Positions 1 through 6,271 are shown, counted from the stretch's first letter. The stretch: DNA of 10,508 nt from an uncultured Spirochaetota bacterium (GCA_937864375.1 CALMJO010000510.1:1-10508); one strand, 5' to 3'. Notes: generated by a model from the letters alone, not told the origin. Made by a program: numbers and translations.

Positions 1-1
1 T

Positions 2-85
2 AGCGGGGAAATTCTGGTGGAAAGCGGCGAAGGCCGGGGCGCGCGGTTTATAATACACTTCCCGGAATCCTCGGTCAGTCCATAG
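2..85 (+). CDS. Sensor histidine kinase, C-terminal end (5'-truncated by window edge)
   Basis: The second reading frame is open from the window edge to a TAG at 83-85 and encodes 27 residues. The stretch GEILVESGEGRGARFIIHFP matches the last part of a histidine-kinase HATPase_c domain. There the pattern G-x-I-x-V-E-S-x-x-G-x-G-(T/A)-x-F-x-I-x-(L/F)-P covers the G2 box and the final beta strand. In the family this domain binds ATP and phosphorylates a conserved His, passing the phosphate to a response regulator. Only the tail is visible, so the sensor input, transmembrane segments and partner regulator are unknown. The protein ends seven residues after the final strand, so no receiver domain follows. 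The identification rests on a short motif but the match is characteristic. Confidence 0.72.
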   Translation, partial: SGEILVESGEGRGARFIIHFPESSVSP

Positions 86-91
86 GCGGAA

Positions 92-124
92 TGCCCGCGC
101 AGCGGTGGCCGGCGCAATTTTTTT
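92..124 (+). terminator. Probable rho-independent terminator after the histidine kinase
   Basis: Seven bases after the kinase stop codon, an imperfect GC-rich stem pairs TGCCCG (92-97) with CGGCGCA (110-116), with one bulged C. It is followed almost at once by a run of seven T (118-124). An alternative small inner hairpin, CCGC-GCA-GCGG (95-105), competes with this fold. The position after a stop codon and the T-run argue for termination, but the stem is not perfect. Confidence 0.45.
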
Positions 125-144
125 AAGCGGCGCGAATAAGATGA

Positions 145-176
145 TTGACAGGACAAAATATGTATCGTGATACAAT
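145..176 (+). promoter_or_regulatory. Candidate sigma-70 promoter for the acyl-CoA synthetase gene
   Basis: A perfect -35 hexamer TTGACA lies at 145-150. The -10 is ambiguous. GATACA (169-174) sits at an 18-bp spacing but matches only half of the consensus. TACAAT (171-176) matches five of six bases but at a long 20-bp spacing. Either choice gives a leader of about 130 nt before the start codon at 312. Both -10 options overlap the palindrome at 161-174, so a bound protein would block the promoter. Confidence 0.4.
161..174. promoter_or_regulatory. Palindrome TGTATC-GT-GATACA, candidate operator
   Basis: This is a perfect 6-2-6 inverted repeat in an AT-rich island between the histidine kinase and the acyl-CoA synthetase gene. 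It overlaps the likely -10 region. Its core TATC-N2-GATA is also the core of the inverted repeat in front of sahR (4617-4642). The position suggests a repressor site for the acyl-CoA synthetase gene. The cognate regulator is not identifiable from this window. Confidence 0.4.
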
Positions 177-233
177 AAGACATACGAAAACGTCATTGGC
201 TCTGTCGCACGGCCCGGCGGGGGGAGTGCAGGG

Positions 234-293
234 ATGCGCTTTCCGGCTTGGGTCTTCTCGGGTTTCCTTTTAAATAAAGTTTCTCAGTCTTAA
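234..293 (+). CDS. Possible 19-aa leader peptide upstream of the acyl-CoA synthetase
   Basis: A short frame starts with ATG at 234 and stops with TAA at 291-293, eighteen bases before the next gene. It is preceded by GGGAG (222-226), a usable ribosome binding site seven bases upstream. The peptide (MRFPAWVFSGFLLNKVSQS) is hydrophobic in its middle. Such a small frame can easily arise by chance, and no regulatory codon run (for example repeated rare or biosynthetic codons) is seen. It is listed because its start signal and its placement in the transcribed leader are good. Confidence 0.2.
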   Translation: MRFPAWVFSGFLLNKVSQS

Positions 294-311
294 TTTTTTA
301 TGGAGGAATAG

Positions 312-2129
312 ATGGCGCAATATAAAGAAACATCGATGGGCGCGATTTTCCAGAATCGCGCGCTCAAGTACGGTGAGAAGGCGATGGTCGCCTACAAAAA
401 AGGCGGCTCGTATGTCGACCTTTCCTGGAACCAGATGAACGACCTGGTTCACAAGCTCAGCTGGTACCTGCTCTCGATAGGAGTGAAGAAGGGCGACAGG
501 GTCGCTCTGTTCTCGGAGAACCGCTGGGAGTGGTGGCTGAGCGACCTTGCCATACTCTCGATTGGAGGGGTCAATGTACCCATCTACGCGACCAACTCGC
601 CGGAGGAGGCCGAATACATCCTCAACAACTCCGATTCCAAGGTATGCATTTGCGGCTCCAACGACCACCTCGACCGGGTGCTCTCGGTCAGGAAAAAGGT
701 GAAGAAGCTCAAGGAAATCATAGTTGTCGACACACCCAAGGGCAAGAAGCCCGGCGTTCTCACTCTTCAGGACGTTCTAAAGAAGGGGGAAGCCTACAAG
801 AACAAGGCTAACTTCGACAAGGCGCTCAAGGCCATCAAGCTTTCCGATCTCGCCACGCTTATTTATACCTCGGGCACTACCGGAAACCCCAAGGGCGTGA
901 TGCTTACCCAGAGCAATTTCGTGTCGAACGTAAACCAGATCATGGAAGGCCTCGAGGAGTACCTGACCGAGAACGACACGTTCCTGTCGTTTCTCCCGCT
1001 TTCCCATTCTCTGGAGCGTTGTTCGGGATACTACCTTCCCATGTTCGTGGGCGCGAAGGTCGCGTTCGCGGAAAGCTTCCAGACCATTCAGCAGGATTTC
1101 GTTCTCGTGAAACCCACCTGCCTTATCAGCGTCCCCAGGCTGTATGAAAAAATCCACGCGGGAATCGTCAGCAAGGTCGCGGACGCGCCCCCCGTGAAAA
1201 AGGCCCTGTTCAACTGGGCGATGGGCGTCGCGAAGGCGAATCTTCCGTACGTGTGCAAAAACACCAAGCCCGCGGGATTCCTGGGCTTCAAGCTGAACCT
1301 CGCGGAAAAGCTGATCTTCTCCAAGCTCAAAGCCGCGCTGGGGATGGAAAGGCTGCGGTTGGCGGTGTCCGGCGGAGGTCCCCTTTCGGTCTCCGACGCC
1401 GAGTTCTTCCTGGGGATGGGCCTCATGATCCTCGAGGGATTCGGGCTTACCGAAACGACCCCGGTCACCAACTACAACAAGCCCTGGCTCATCAAGCCCG
1501 GCACGGTGGGACCCGCGGTAAAGGACACCGAGATCAAGATCGCGGATGACGGCGAAATCCTCATCAAGGGGCCCCAGGTCATGAGGGGCTATTACAAGAA
1601 CCCGGCCGCGACGAAGGAGGCCTTCACCAAGGACGGCTTCTTCAGAACAGGCGACATCGGCATGATTGACGAGGACGGGTACCTGAGGATTACCGGCCGC
1701 ATCAAGGACATCATCATCACCGCCGGCGGGAAGAACATTTCCCCGCAGAACATCGAGAACAGCCTGAAGACCTCAGCCTTCATCGAGCAGGTTGCGGTGA
1801 TCGGCGACCGGAGAAAATACCTTGCCGCGCTGATCGTGCCCGCTTTCGAAGAGCTACAGAAATGGGCCAAGAAGAACGGCATCGCGTTCTCGGGACACCA
1901 GGACCTCATCGAAAGCGCGCAGGTGAACGCGATGATCGGCGAAGAAGTGAAGAAGTACACGAAGCAGTTCGCGCGCGTGGAGCAGATCCGCAAGTTCCGC
2001 CTGCTGGATGCGGAATGGACCCAGGCCACCGGGGAGCTCACCCCGTCGCTCAAGGTCAAGCGCAAGGTCGTCAACGAGAAGTACGCCGGAGAGATCGAAA
2101 GCATGTATCCGGAAGGCGAGGGCGAATAA
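312..2129 (+). CDS. Long-chain acyl-CoA synthetase (AMP-forming, Faa1/FadD-like)
   Basis: A 605-aa member of the ANL adenylate-forming superfamily. It activates a free fatty acid with ATP to an acyl-adenylate, then transfers the acyl group to CoA, probably at the inner face of the membrane. The P-loop YTSGTTGNPKG is at 185-195, SHSLER at 231-236, the adenine/acyl motif GFGLTETTPV at 376-385, RTGD at 445-448, and the hinge region GRIKDIIITAGGKNISP at 462-478. LTPSLKVKR (576-584), in the C-terminal lid, carries the catalytic-lysine region. Length and the WEWWLSDLAIL segment fit the long-chain Faa1 type rather than acetyl-CoA synthetase. GGAGGA (302-307) sits just before the ATG and fixes the start. 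The gene stands alone with its own upstream control region and double terminator. Chain-length specificity and whether it serves degradation or lipid recycling cannot be read from the sequence. Confidence 0.93.
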   Translation: MAQYKETSMGAIFQNRALKYGEKAMVAYKKGGSYVDLSWNQMNDLVHKLSWYLLSIGVKKGDRVALFSENRWEWWLSDLAILSIGGVNVPIYATNSPEEAEYILNNSDSKVCICGSNDHLDRVLSVRKKVKKLKEIIVVDTPKGKKPGVLTLQDVLKKGEAYKNKANFDKALKAIKLSDLATLIYTSGTTGNPKGVMLTQSNFVSNVNQIMEGLEEYLTENDTFLSFLPLSHSLERCSGYYLPMFVGAKVAFAESFQTIQQDFVLVKPTCLISVPRLYEKIHAGIVSKVADAPPVKKALFNWAMGVAKANLPYVCKNTKPAGFLGFKLNLAEKLIFSKLKAALGMERLRLAVSGGGPLSVSDAEFFLGMGLMILEGFGLTETTPVTNYNKPWLIKPGTVGPAVKDTEIKIADDGEILIKGPQVMRGYYKNPAATKEAFTKDGFFRTGDIGMIDEDGYLRITGRIKDIIITAGGKNISPQNIENSLKTSAFIEQVAVIGDRRKYLAALIVPAFEELQKWAKKNGIAFSGHQDLIESAQVNAMIGEEVKKYTKQFARVEQIRKFRLLDAEWTQATGELTPSLKVKRKVVNEKYAGEIESMYPEGEGE

Positions 2130-2159
2130 GCCGCGTATTCAAGAATAGCACAGGTATTG

Positions 2160-2190
2160 CGGGGTCCGGGAAATCCGGGCCCCGTTTTTT
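2160..2190 (+). terminator. Rho-independent terminator of the acyl-CoA synthetase gene
   Basis: A 10-bp stem pairs CGGGGTCCGG (2160-2169) with CCGGGCCCCG (2175-2184), with one G-U wobble and a 5-nt loop, followed by six T (2185-2190). It lies 30 bp after the stop codon, a textbook intrinsic terminator for the plus strand. Confidence 0.9.
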
Positions 2191-2195
2191 CCGGG

Positions 2196-2237
2196 ACAAT
2201 AAAAAATGCGGCCATTTAAGGCCGCATTTTTTATTGT
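2196..2237. terminator. Bidirectional terminator between convergent genes
   Basis: A perfect 18-bp inverted repeat: ACAATAAAAAATGCGGCC (2196-2213), loop ATTTAA, and the exact reverse complement at 2220-2237. The GC core is flanked by an A-run on one side and a T-run on the other, so it reads as stem plus U-tract in both directions. It would stop ahcY transcripts (18 bp after the ahcY stop) and back up the terminator at 2160-2190. Confidence 0.92.
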
Positions 2238-2255
2238 TCACCGGTACTGCGATTC

Positions 2256-3680
2256 TTAATAGCGGTAGTGCTCGGGCTTGAACGGGCCCTCCGCGGGCAC
2301 TCCCAGGTACTCGGCCTGCTGCGGGGTGAGCTTCGTGAGCCTGGCGCCCAGGCGGTCCAGGTGGAGCCTCGCGACCTCCTCGTCGAGCTTCTTGGGGAGC
2401 GTGTAGACCCTGGGCTCGAGCTTCTTGCCGGCGAGCTCGATCTGCGCAAGGCACTGGTTCGTGAAGCTGTTGCTCATCACGAAGCTGGGATGTCCCGTGG
2501 CGCATCCCAGGTTCACCAGGCGCCCCTCCGCGAGCACGATGATGGACCGGCCGGAAAGGAGCGTCCACTTGTCGACCTGGGGCTTGATCTCCTGCCTCGT
2601 GATGCCCTTCGTGTTTTCCACGTAGTGCATGGCGATCTCGCTGTCGAAGTGACCTATATTGCACACGATCGCCTCGTTCTTCATCCGCTCCATGTGCGCG
2701 CCGGTGATCACGTCAAAGCAGCCGGTCGCGGTCACGAAGATGTCGCCAAGCGGGGCCGCATCGTCCATCGTGGAAACCTCGTAGCCCTCCATCGCGGCCT
2801 GGAGCGCGCATATGGGGTCGATCTCGGTCACGATCACGCGTGCGCCGAACCCGCGCATGGACTGCGCGCATCCCTTGCCCACGTCGCCGTAGCCGCACAC
2901 CACCACGATCTTGCCGGCGACCATGATGTCGGTCGCGCGCTTGATGCCGTCGGCCAGCGATTCGCGGCAGCCGTAAAGGTTGTCGAACTTCGACTTGGTG
3001 ACGGAATCGTTAACATTGATCGCGGGAAAGAGGAGCTCGTTGTTGGACTGCATCTGGTAGAGGCGGTGCACGCCGGTGGTCGTTTCCTCGGACACGCCCT
3101 GGACCTTGGCCGCGACTCCCTGCCAGCGTGTGGGGCTCGCCTTGTAGCTTTCCCGGAGCCGGTCGATGATGATGCTGAATTCCTTGTTGTCGTACTTCCT
3201 GTCCAGGAGCGACGGGTCCTTTTCCACCTTCACGCCCTGGTGGATCATGAGGGTCGCGTCGCCGCCGTCGTCCACGATGAGGTCGGGACCGCTCCCGTCG
3301 GGCCAGGTGAGGGCCTGCTCGGTGCACCACCAGTACTCCTCGAGCGATTCGCCCTTCCAGGCGAAGACCGCGGCCGTGCCCGCCTTCGCGATCGCGGCGG
3401 CGGCATGGTCCTGCGTGGAAAAGATGTTGCACGAGGCCCAGCGCACGTCGGCGCCCAGGATGGTGAGCGTCTCTATGAGCATGGCGGTCTGGATGGTCAT
3501 GTGCAGGCTTCCCATGATCTTCTTGCCCTTAAGGGGCTTTCCGGGTCCGTATTTTTTACGGATTGCCATGAGGCCGGGCATCTCGTTTTCGGCAAGCTGC
3601 ATTTCCTTGCGGCCCCAGTCGGCGAGCGATATGTCGGCGACCTTGCAGGACAGCGTTTTCTCAATTGCGAGAATGGACAT
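2256..3680 (-). CDS. ahcY: Adenosylhomocysteinase (S-adenosyl-L-homocysteine hydrolase)
   Basis: A 474-aa cytosolic NAD+-dependent enzyme that splits S-adenosylhomocysteine (SAH) into adenosine and homocysteine, relieving methyltransferase inhibition and feeding methionine regeneration. Visible landmarks are DDGGD (137-141), the substrate/catalytic segment VNDSVTKSKFDN (223-234; K229 and D233 correspond to human K186 and D190), the Rossmann NAD loop GYGDVGKG (263-270), NIGHFD (341-346), GHPSFVMSNSF (396-406) and the C-terminal KPEHYRY (468-474) that reaches into the neighbouring subunit's NAD site. An insertion of about 40 residues at 150-190 marks the long bacterial form. The ATG at 3680 has GGAGG nine bases upstream (3690-3694). 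It lies 24 bp after sahR on the same strand, almost certainly in one transcript. The family is usually a homotetramer. All key residues are present. Confidence 0.98.
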   Translation of the reverse strand: MSILAIEKTLSCKVADISLADWGRKEMQLAENEMPGLMAIRKKYGPGKPLKGKKIMGSLHMTIQTAMLIETLTILGADVRWASCNIFSTQDHAAAAIAKAGTAAVFAWKGESLEEYWWCTEQALTWPDGSGPDLIVDDGGDATLMIHQGVKVEKDPSLLDRKYDNKEFSIIIDRLRESYKASPTRWQGVAAKVQGVSEETTTGVHRLYQMQSNNELLFPAINVNDSVTKSKFDNLYGCRESLADGIKRATDIMVAGKIVVVCGYGDVGKGCAQSMRGFGARVIVTEIDPICALQAAMEGYEVSTMDDAAPLGDIFVTATGCFDVITGAHMERMKNEAIVCNIGHFDSEIAMHYVENTKGITRQEIKPQVDKWTLLSGRSIIVLAEGRLVNLGCATGHPSFVMSNSFTNQCLAQIELAGKKLEPRVYTLPKKLDEEVARLHLDRLGARLTKLTPQQAEYLGVPAEGPFKPEHYRY

Positions 3681-3704
3681 TGTTGATTTCCTCCATTTAT
3701 TGAT

Positions 3705-4613
3705 TCACTCCTTGACGGAGTGGTACAGGCGCAGATTAAGTCCGTTGGGGATGGGAAAGCGATCGGTGCCCTTGACCGCAAAACCGGCATCCTCAAGCCA
3801 GCGTGTTATTTCCCCCGGCTCGAAGCCGAGCCAGCGGTCGCCGTGATCGGTACGCAGGGCCTCGCTGTCGTGCTTCTCGAATTCGACTATGAGCAGCGTG
3901 CTTTTCCTCTTAATGACGCGCGCCGCCTCGCGGATGCCCAGGTCCGGCGCGACCAGGTGATGAAGGACCATGTTCATGAGCGCGAACTCGGCTTCTCCGT
4001 CCCGCATGGGGAGGTGCTCCATTTCGCCCAGCCTCAGGTCGATCGAACCGCCGTTTCCCGAAAAGCGCTGCCGGGCCATCTCGAGCATGCGGGGAGAATT
4101 GTCGACGCCAATGACGGTCCGGGCCTTCGTTTTTAAAAATTCGAGGAAGTCGCCGGTGCCGCACCCGAGGTCGGCGGCGGTGTCGCACCGGGGCACCCGC
4201 CCGATGATCTTTCCCTCGATATTGAATTCCCTGAACAGATCGCTCTTCTTCGCGTCCCAGTCCCCGGCGATGGTATTGAAAAAGTTCCGGGTTTCGGCGG
4301 CCCTGGCCTCGACCACGCGCATCGCGCGGACAATGTCCTCGTCGAGTGAGGGTATGGTGAAAAGGTAGGATACCGCGTCGATGAAGCGCCGCGGCTCCCC
4401 GTCCTTCACAGCCGAATAAAACACCCATAAACCGTCGCGCCGGGGAGAGATGAGCCCGCTGTCGGACAGGATTTTGAGGTGCCGGGATATGCGCGGCTGT
4501 CCCATGTCCAGGATGGCCGTGATCTCGTTCACGTTCAGTTCGTAGTGCATGAGAAGGTTGACCAGCCGAACCCTGGTCGTGTCCGAAAATGCCTTGAAAT
4601 ATTCTGTCATCAT
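3705..4613 (-). CDS. sahR: SahR-like ArsR-family repressor with methyltransferase-type SAH-sensing domain
   Basis: A 302-aa two-domain protein. Residues 1-90 are an ArsR-type winged helix (FSDTTRVRLVNLL, recognition helix near GQPRISRHLKIL, wing RRDGLWVFYS). Residues from about 105 onward form a class I SAM-methyltransferase fold, with motif I DLGCGTGDF at 148-156 and the acidic ribose-binding loop GVDNSPRML at 169-177. Published SahR (shown in Desulfovibrio) has this architecture. It represses SAM-cycle genes and is released by SAH bound in the methylase-like domain. Location directly ahead of ahcY supports that role. The metal-binding ELCVCDL motif of classical ArsR reads ELNVNEI (25-31), so it is unlikely to be an arsenic sensor. 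Two adjacent ATGs (4613, 4610) are possible starts. A TTG start 57 bp further upstream would overlap the promoter and is not favoured. Whether any methyltransferase activity remains is unknown. Confidence 0.85.
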   Translation of the reverse strand: MMTEYFKAFSDTTRVRLVNLLMHYELNVNEITAILDMGQPRISRHLKILSDSGLISPRRDGLWVFYSAVKDGEPRRFIDAVSYLFTIPSLDEDIVRAMRVVEARAAETRNFFNTIAGDWDAKKSDLFREFNIEGKIIGRVPRCDTAADLGCGTGDFLEFLKTKARTVIGVDNSPRMLEMARQRFSGNGGSIDLRLGEMEHLPMRDGEAEFALMNMVLHHLVAPDLGIREAARVIKRKSTLLIVEFEKHDSEALRTDHGDRWLGFEPGEITRWLEDAGFAVKGTDRFPIPNGLNLRLYHSVKE

Positions 4614-4622
4614 AAATATAAC
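4594..4622 (+). promoter_or_regulatory. Possible divergent promoter starting inside sahR
   Basis: On the plus strand TTGAAA (4594-4599) and TATAAC (4617-4622), each five of six to consensus, are separated by 17 bp. The -10 lies in the left arm of the SahR operator. Transcription would run rightward toward the ParB-like gene with a leader of about 300 nt. AT-rich sequence can produce such matches by chance, so this is tentative. Confidence 0.3.
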
Positions 4623-4642
4623 AATATCAAGATATAGTAATA
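4617..4642. promoter_or_regulatory. 12-2-12 inverted-repeat operator of the sahR-ahcY operon
   Basis: The left arm TATAACAATATC (4617-4628) and the reverse complement of the right arm (4631-4642) agree at 10 of 12 positions around a 2-bp centre. The central ATATC-AA-GATAT is perfect. This size and AT-rich composition are typical of ArsR/SmtB-family operators. It covers the -10 element of the sahR promoter and lies four bases from the start codon, so binding would block transcription and give negative autoregulation. Confidence 0.75.
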
Positions 4643-4657
4643 TACACTTTCTGTCAA
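4629..4657 (-). promoter_or_regulatory. Promoter of the sahR-ahcY operon
   Basis: On the minus strand a perfect -35 TTGACA (4657-4652) is followed after exactly 17 bp by TATCTT (4634-4629), a four-of-six -10. The -10 lies inside the centre of the inverted-repeat operator. The predicted transcription start near 4622 leaves only about 9-12 nt before the start codon. No Shine-Dalgarno sequence is visible there. Confidence 0.72.
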
Positions 4658-4936
4658 GGGAAATAATCAAAAATTGTCAAAACGGGAAAATCGCGGGGTT
4701 TAATCGCGGCATCGTGCGAACCGCACCGGGATCGAGGATTCCTTGCTTAATATGAGTTGGTTCATGCGTCTCCCCATCGGAAGCGAAGGCAGGAGGTCCG
4801 ATTGACGGGGGATGGGTGACGCATGTCCGTTGCATGGTTTTATTGATAATCCACGCCGATTTCCAGTTGACTTTTCCGCGAAAAGGCCCTACCACTATTC
4901 GTCACATCGCATTCCGTAAAAGGTGAGGATTCCCCG
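4643..4936. other. Divergent intergenic region between sahR and the ParB-like gene
   Basis: About 290 bp beyond the operator that carries no credible gene. The sahR-proximal end is AT-rich and contains two TTGACA copies on the minus strand, 23 bp apart (4652-4657 and 4675-4680). Only the first has a matching -10. The rest is of mixed composition. A weak plus-strand promoter candidate sits near the right end: TTGACT (4867-4872) with TACCAC (4890-4895) at 17 bp. The ribosome binding site of the next gene, GGTGAGG, is at 4922-4928. I recognise no riboswitch or tRNA here. Confidence 0.5.
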
Positions 4937-5329
4937 GTGAAAGTAAGGGTAGACCAGATTAAAATAAAAAAGCGCATCCGGAAAGACCTAGGAAACATCT
5001 TCGAGCTCAAGGAATCAATGCGCAAGCACGGGCTCATCAATCCCGTCACCATAAACAATAAGAACCAGCTGCTTGCGGGATACCGCCGCCTCATGGCCGC
5101 GAAGGAGCTTGGCTGGAACGAGATCGAATGTTCCATGGTGAGCGCCAACTCCTCGCTGGAAAAGTTCGACATCGAGGTGGAAGAAAACATCGTACGCAAG
5201 AATTTCGCCCCCGTCGAGCTCGAATGGATCGAGGAGCGGCGGCGCTACCTGGGAATGAACTTCTTCCAGAAAATCCTATTCTGGATAAGGAAGTTTTTTC
5301 GATGGATACTCCGTCCCTTCGGGCTTTAG
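4937..5329 (+). CDS. ParB/Srx-fold (ParB-like N-terminal domain) protein with cationic aromatic C-terminal tail
   Basis: A 130-aa protein starting at GTG (4937), with AGGTGAGG about eight bases upstream. Residues 1-95 have the ParB N-terminal (ParB/sulfiredoxin) layout: VDQIKIKKRIRK at the start, a helix, GLINPVTIN (32-40), the box LLAGYRRLMAAKELG (45-59; compare GxRRxxAA in ParB) and a second box DIEVEENIVRKNFAPVE (78-94). In ParB this fold binds CTP or DNA, and in relatives it has nuclease or kinase activity. The helix-turn-helix and dimerisation domains of true ParB are missing, so a chromosome-partition role is not supported. Instead residues 106-130 form a short tail rich in Phe/Trp/Ile and Arg/Lys (FFQKILFWIRKFFRWILRPF), likely an amphipathic membrane-associating helix. 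The 3' end overlaps the next gene. The cellular function is unknown. Confidence 0.78.
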   Translation: MKVRVDQIKIKKRIRKDLGNIFELKESMRKHGLINPVTINNKNQLLAGYRRLMAAKELGWNEIECSMVSANSSLEKFDIEVEENIVRKNFAPVELEWIEERRRYLGMNFFQKILFWIRKFFRWILRPFGL

Positions 5330-6222
5330 GCCGGTACCCGCGGCCGGTCGATCCAGGCACCATGAAATTCACCAGCCCCCTCGACGAGATAGTCGCACTG
5401 CGGAACTCATGCCGCTCCTATGACGGCTTGCCGCTCGGCGATCCCGAGCGCGGGGAGCTCATGGATTTTATTGCCGCGCTGCCCGCGGGACCGTTCGGTT
5501 CTGCGGGGCGCCTGGAGATCCTCGATCTCGACGAGTTTAAGAGCGGCGCGCACAAACTGGGGACTTACGGCGTGATCCGCGGCGCGGTGACATTTATCGC
5601 AGGATCGGCGGTGCCCGACGAGAAGGGCTTTGTCGATTTCGGATTTCGATTGGAGGCCGTCATACTGCGCGCCACCGACCTGGGACTGGGGACCTGCTGG
5701 CTGGGTGGTACCCTCACGAGGGACGCGTTTGCCGCGGCGGTAGGGGCGCCGGAGGGCGAGATAGTGCCCGCGATAACGCCCGTCGGTCGCTATGCGGGAA
5801 AGAGGACCATTGCGGACCGGCTTATTCGCTGGTCGGCCGGCTCGAGGAACCGCAAGCCGTGGCAGGAGCTTTTCTTTGACCGGGACTTCTCGCGACCCCT
5901 GGCCCCTGAATCCGGCGGGGCGTTCTCGTTCGCGCTGGAAACGGTGCGGCGCGCTCCTTCGGCGTCCAACAAGCAGCCCTGGCGGATCGTGCTGGGCGCG
6001 GGCGGGCGGGAAGCGCACCTGCTGCTGCAGAGAAGCCGAGGCTACAACAAGCTCATCCGCGCCGCCGATCTACAACTCGTCGACATGGGAATAGCCATGT
6101 GCCATTTCGAGCTCGCCATGCGTGAACAGGGCGTCGCGGGAGCATGGAGCAGGACCGGTACTGATCCATGCCCGCTTCCCGAGCGCACGGGGTACATTGC
6201 CTCATGGAGATCGGATGCCTAG
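5302..6222 (+). CDS. Nitroreductase-family protein (TM1586-like putative flavin oxidoreductase)
   Basis: A 306-aa protein whose two halves each carry nitroreductase hallmarks: RNSCRSYDG (34-42) with GLGTCWLGG (128-136) and AITPVGRYAGKR (157-168), then RRAPSASNKQPWRIV (216-230). This single-chain, duplicated-half layout matches the 'putative TM nitroreductase' family (PF14512). Its relatives are FMN-binding NAD(P)H oxidoreductases, but substrates are mostly unknown. The ATG at 5302 has AAGGAAG eight bases upstream and overlaps the previous gene by 28 bp, suggesting translational coupling. The ATG at 5362 (MKFTSPLDEIVALR) resembles the usual family start but has a weaker ribosome site. The protein is soluble, with no signal peptide or membrane segment. 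The physiological substrate cannot be read from the sequence. Confidence 0.85.
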   Translation: MDTPSLRALGRYPRPVDPGTMKFTSPLDEIVALRNSCRSYDGLPLGDPERGELMDFIAALPAGPFGSAGRLEILDLDEFKSGAHKLGTYGVIRGAVTFIAGSAVPDEKGFVDFGFRLEAVILRATDLGLGTCWLGGTLTRDAFAAAVGAPEGEIVPAITPVGRYAGKRTIADRLIRWSAGSRNRKPWQELFFDRDFSRPLAPESGGAFSFALETVRRAPSASNKQPWRIVLGAGGREAHLLLQRSRGYNKLIRAADLQLVDMGIAMCHFELAMREQGVAGAWSRTGTDPCPLPERTGYIASWRSDA

Positions 6223-6271
6223 GCGCGTCCTGCCTGGACGATCTCTGCTAACGTCCGGATCAAATTATTTG

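Noticed and set aside
2268..3686. Long plus-strand open frame (about 470 codons) antisense to ahcY
   Set aside because: It mirrors ahcY codon structure in GC-rich DNA and is rich in His/Arg/Ala/Val without domain pattern. AhcY on the other strand has every catalytic motif.
3681..3704. SAH or SAM riboswitch ahead of ahcY
   Set aside because: Only 24 bp separate sahR and ahcY, too short for a known SAH or SAM aptamer; control is better explained by SahR.
4614..4670. Extended N-terminus for SahR from a TTG start
   Set aside because: The extra 19 residues would be encoded by the promoter and operator themselves, and the ArsR domain begins naturally at MTEYFKAFSDTTR.
5128..5301. Upstream in-frame extension of the nitroreductase
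   Set aside because: The 58 extra residues are an out-of-frame reading of the ParB-like gene, basic and without nitroreductase similarity.
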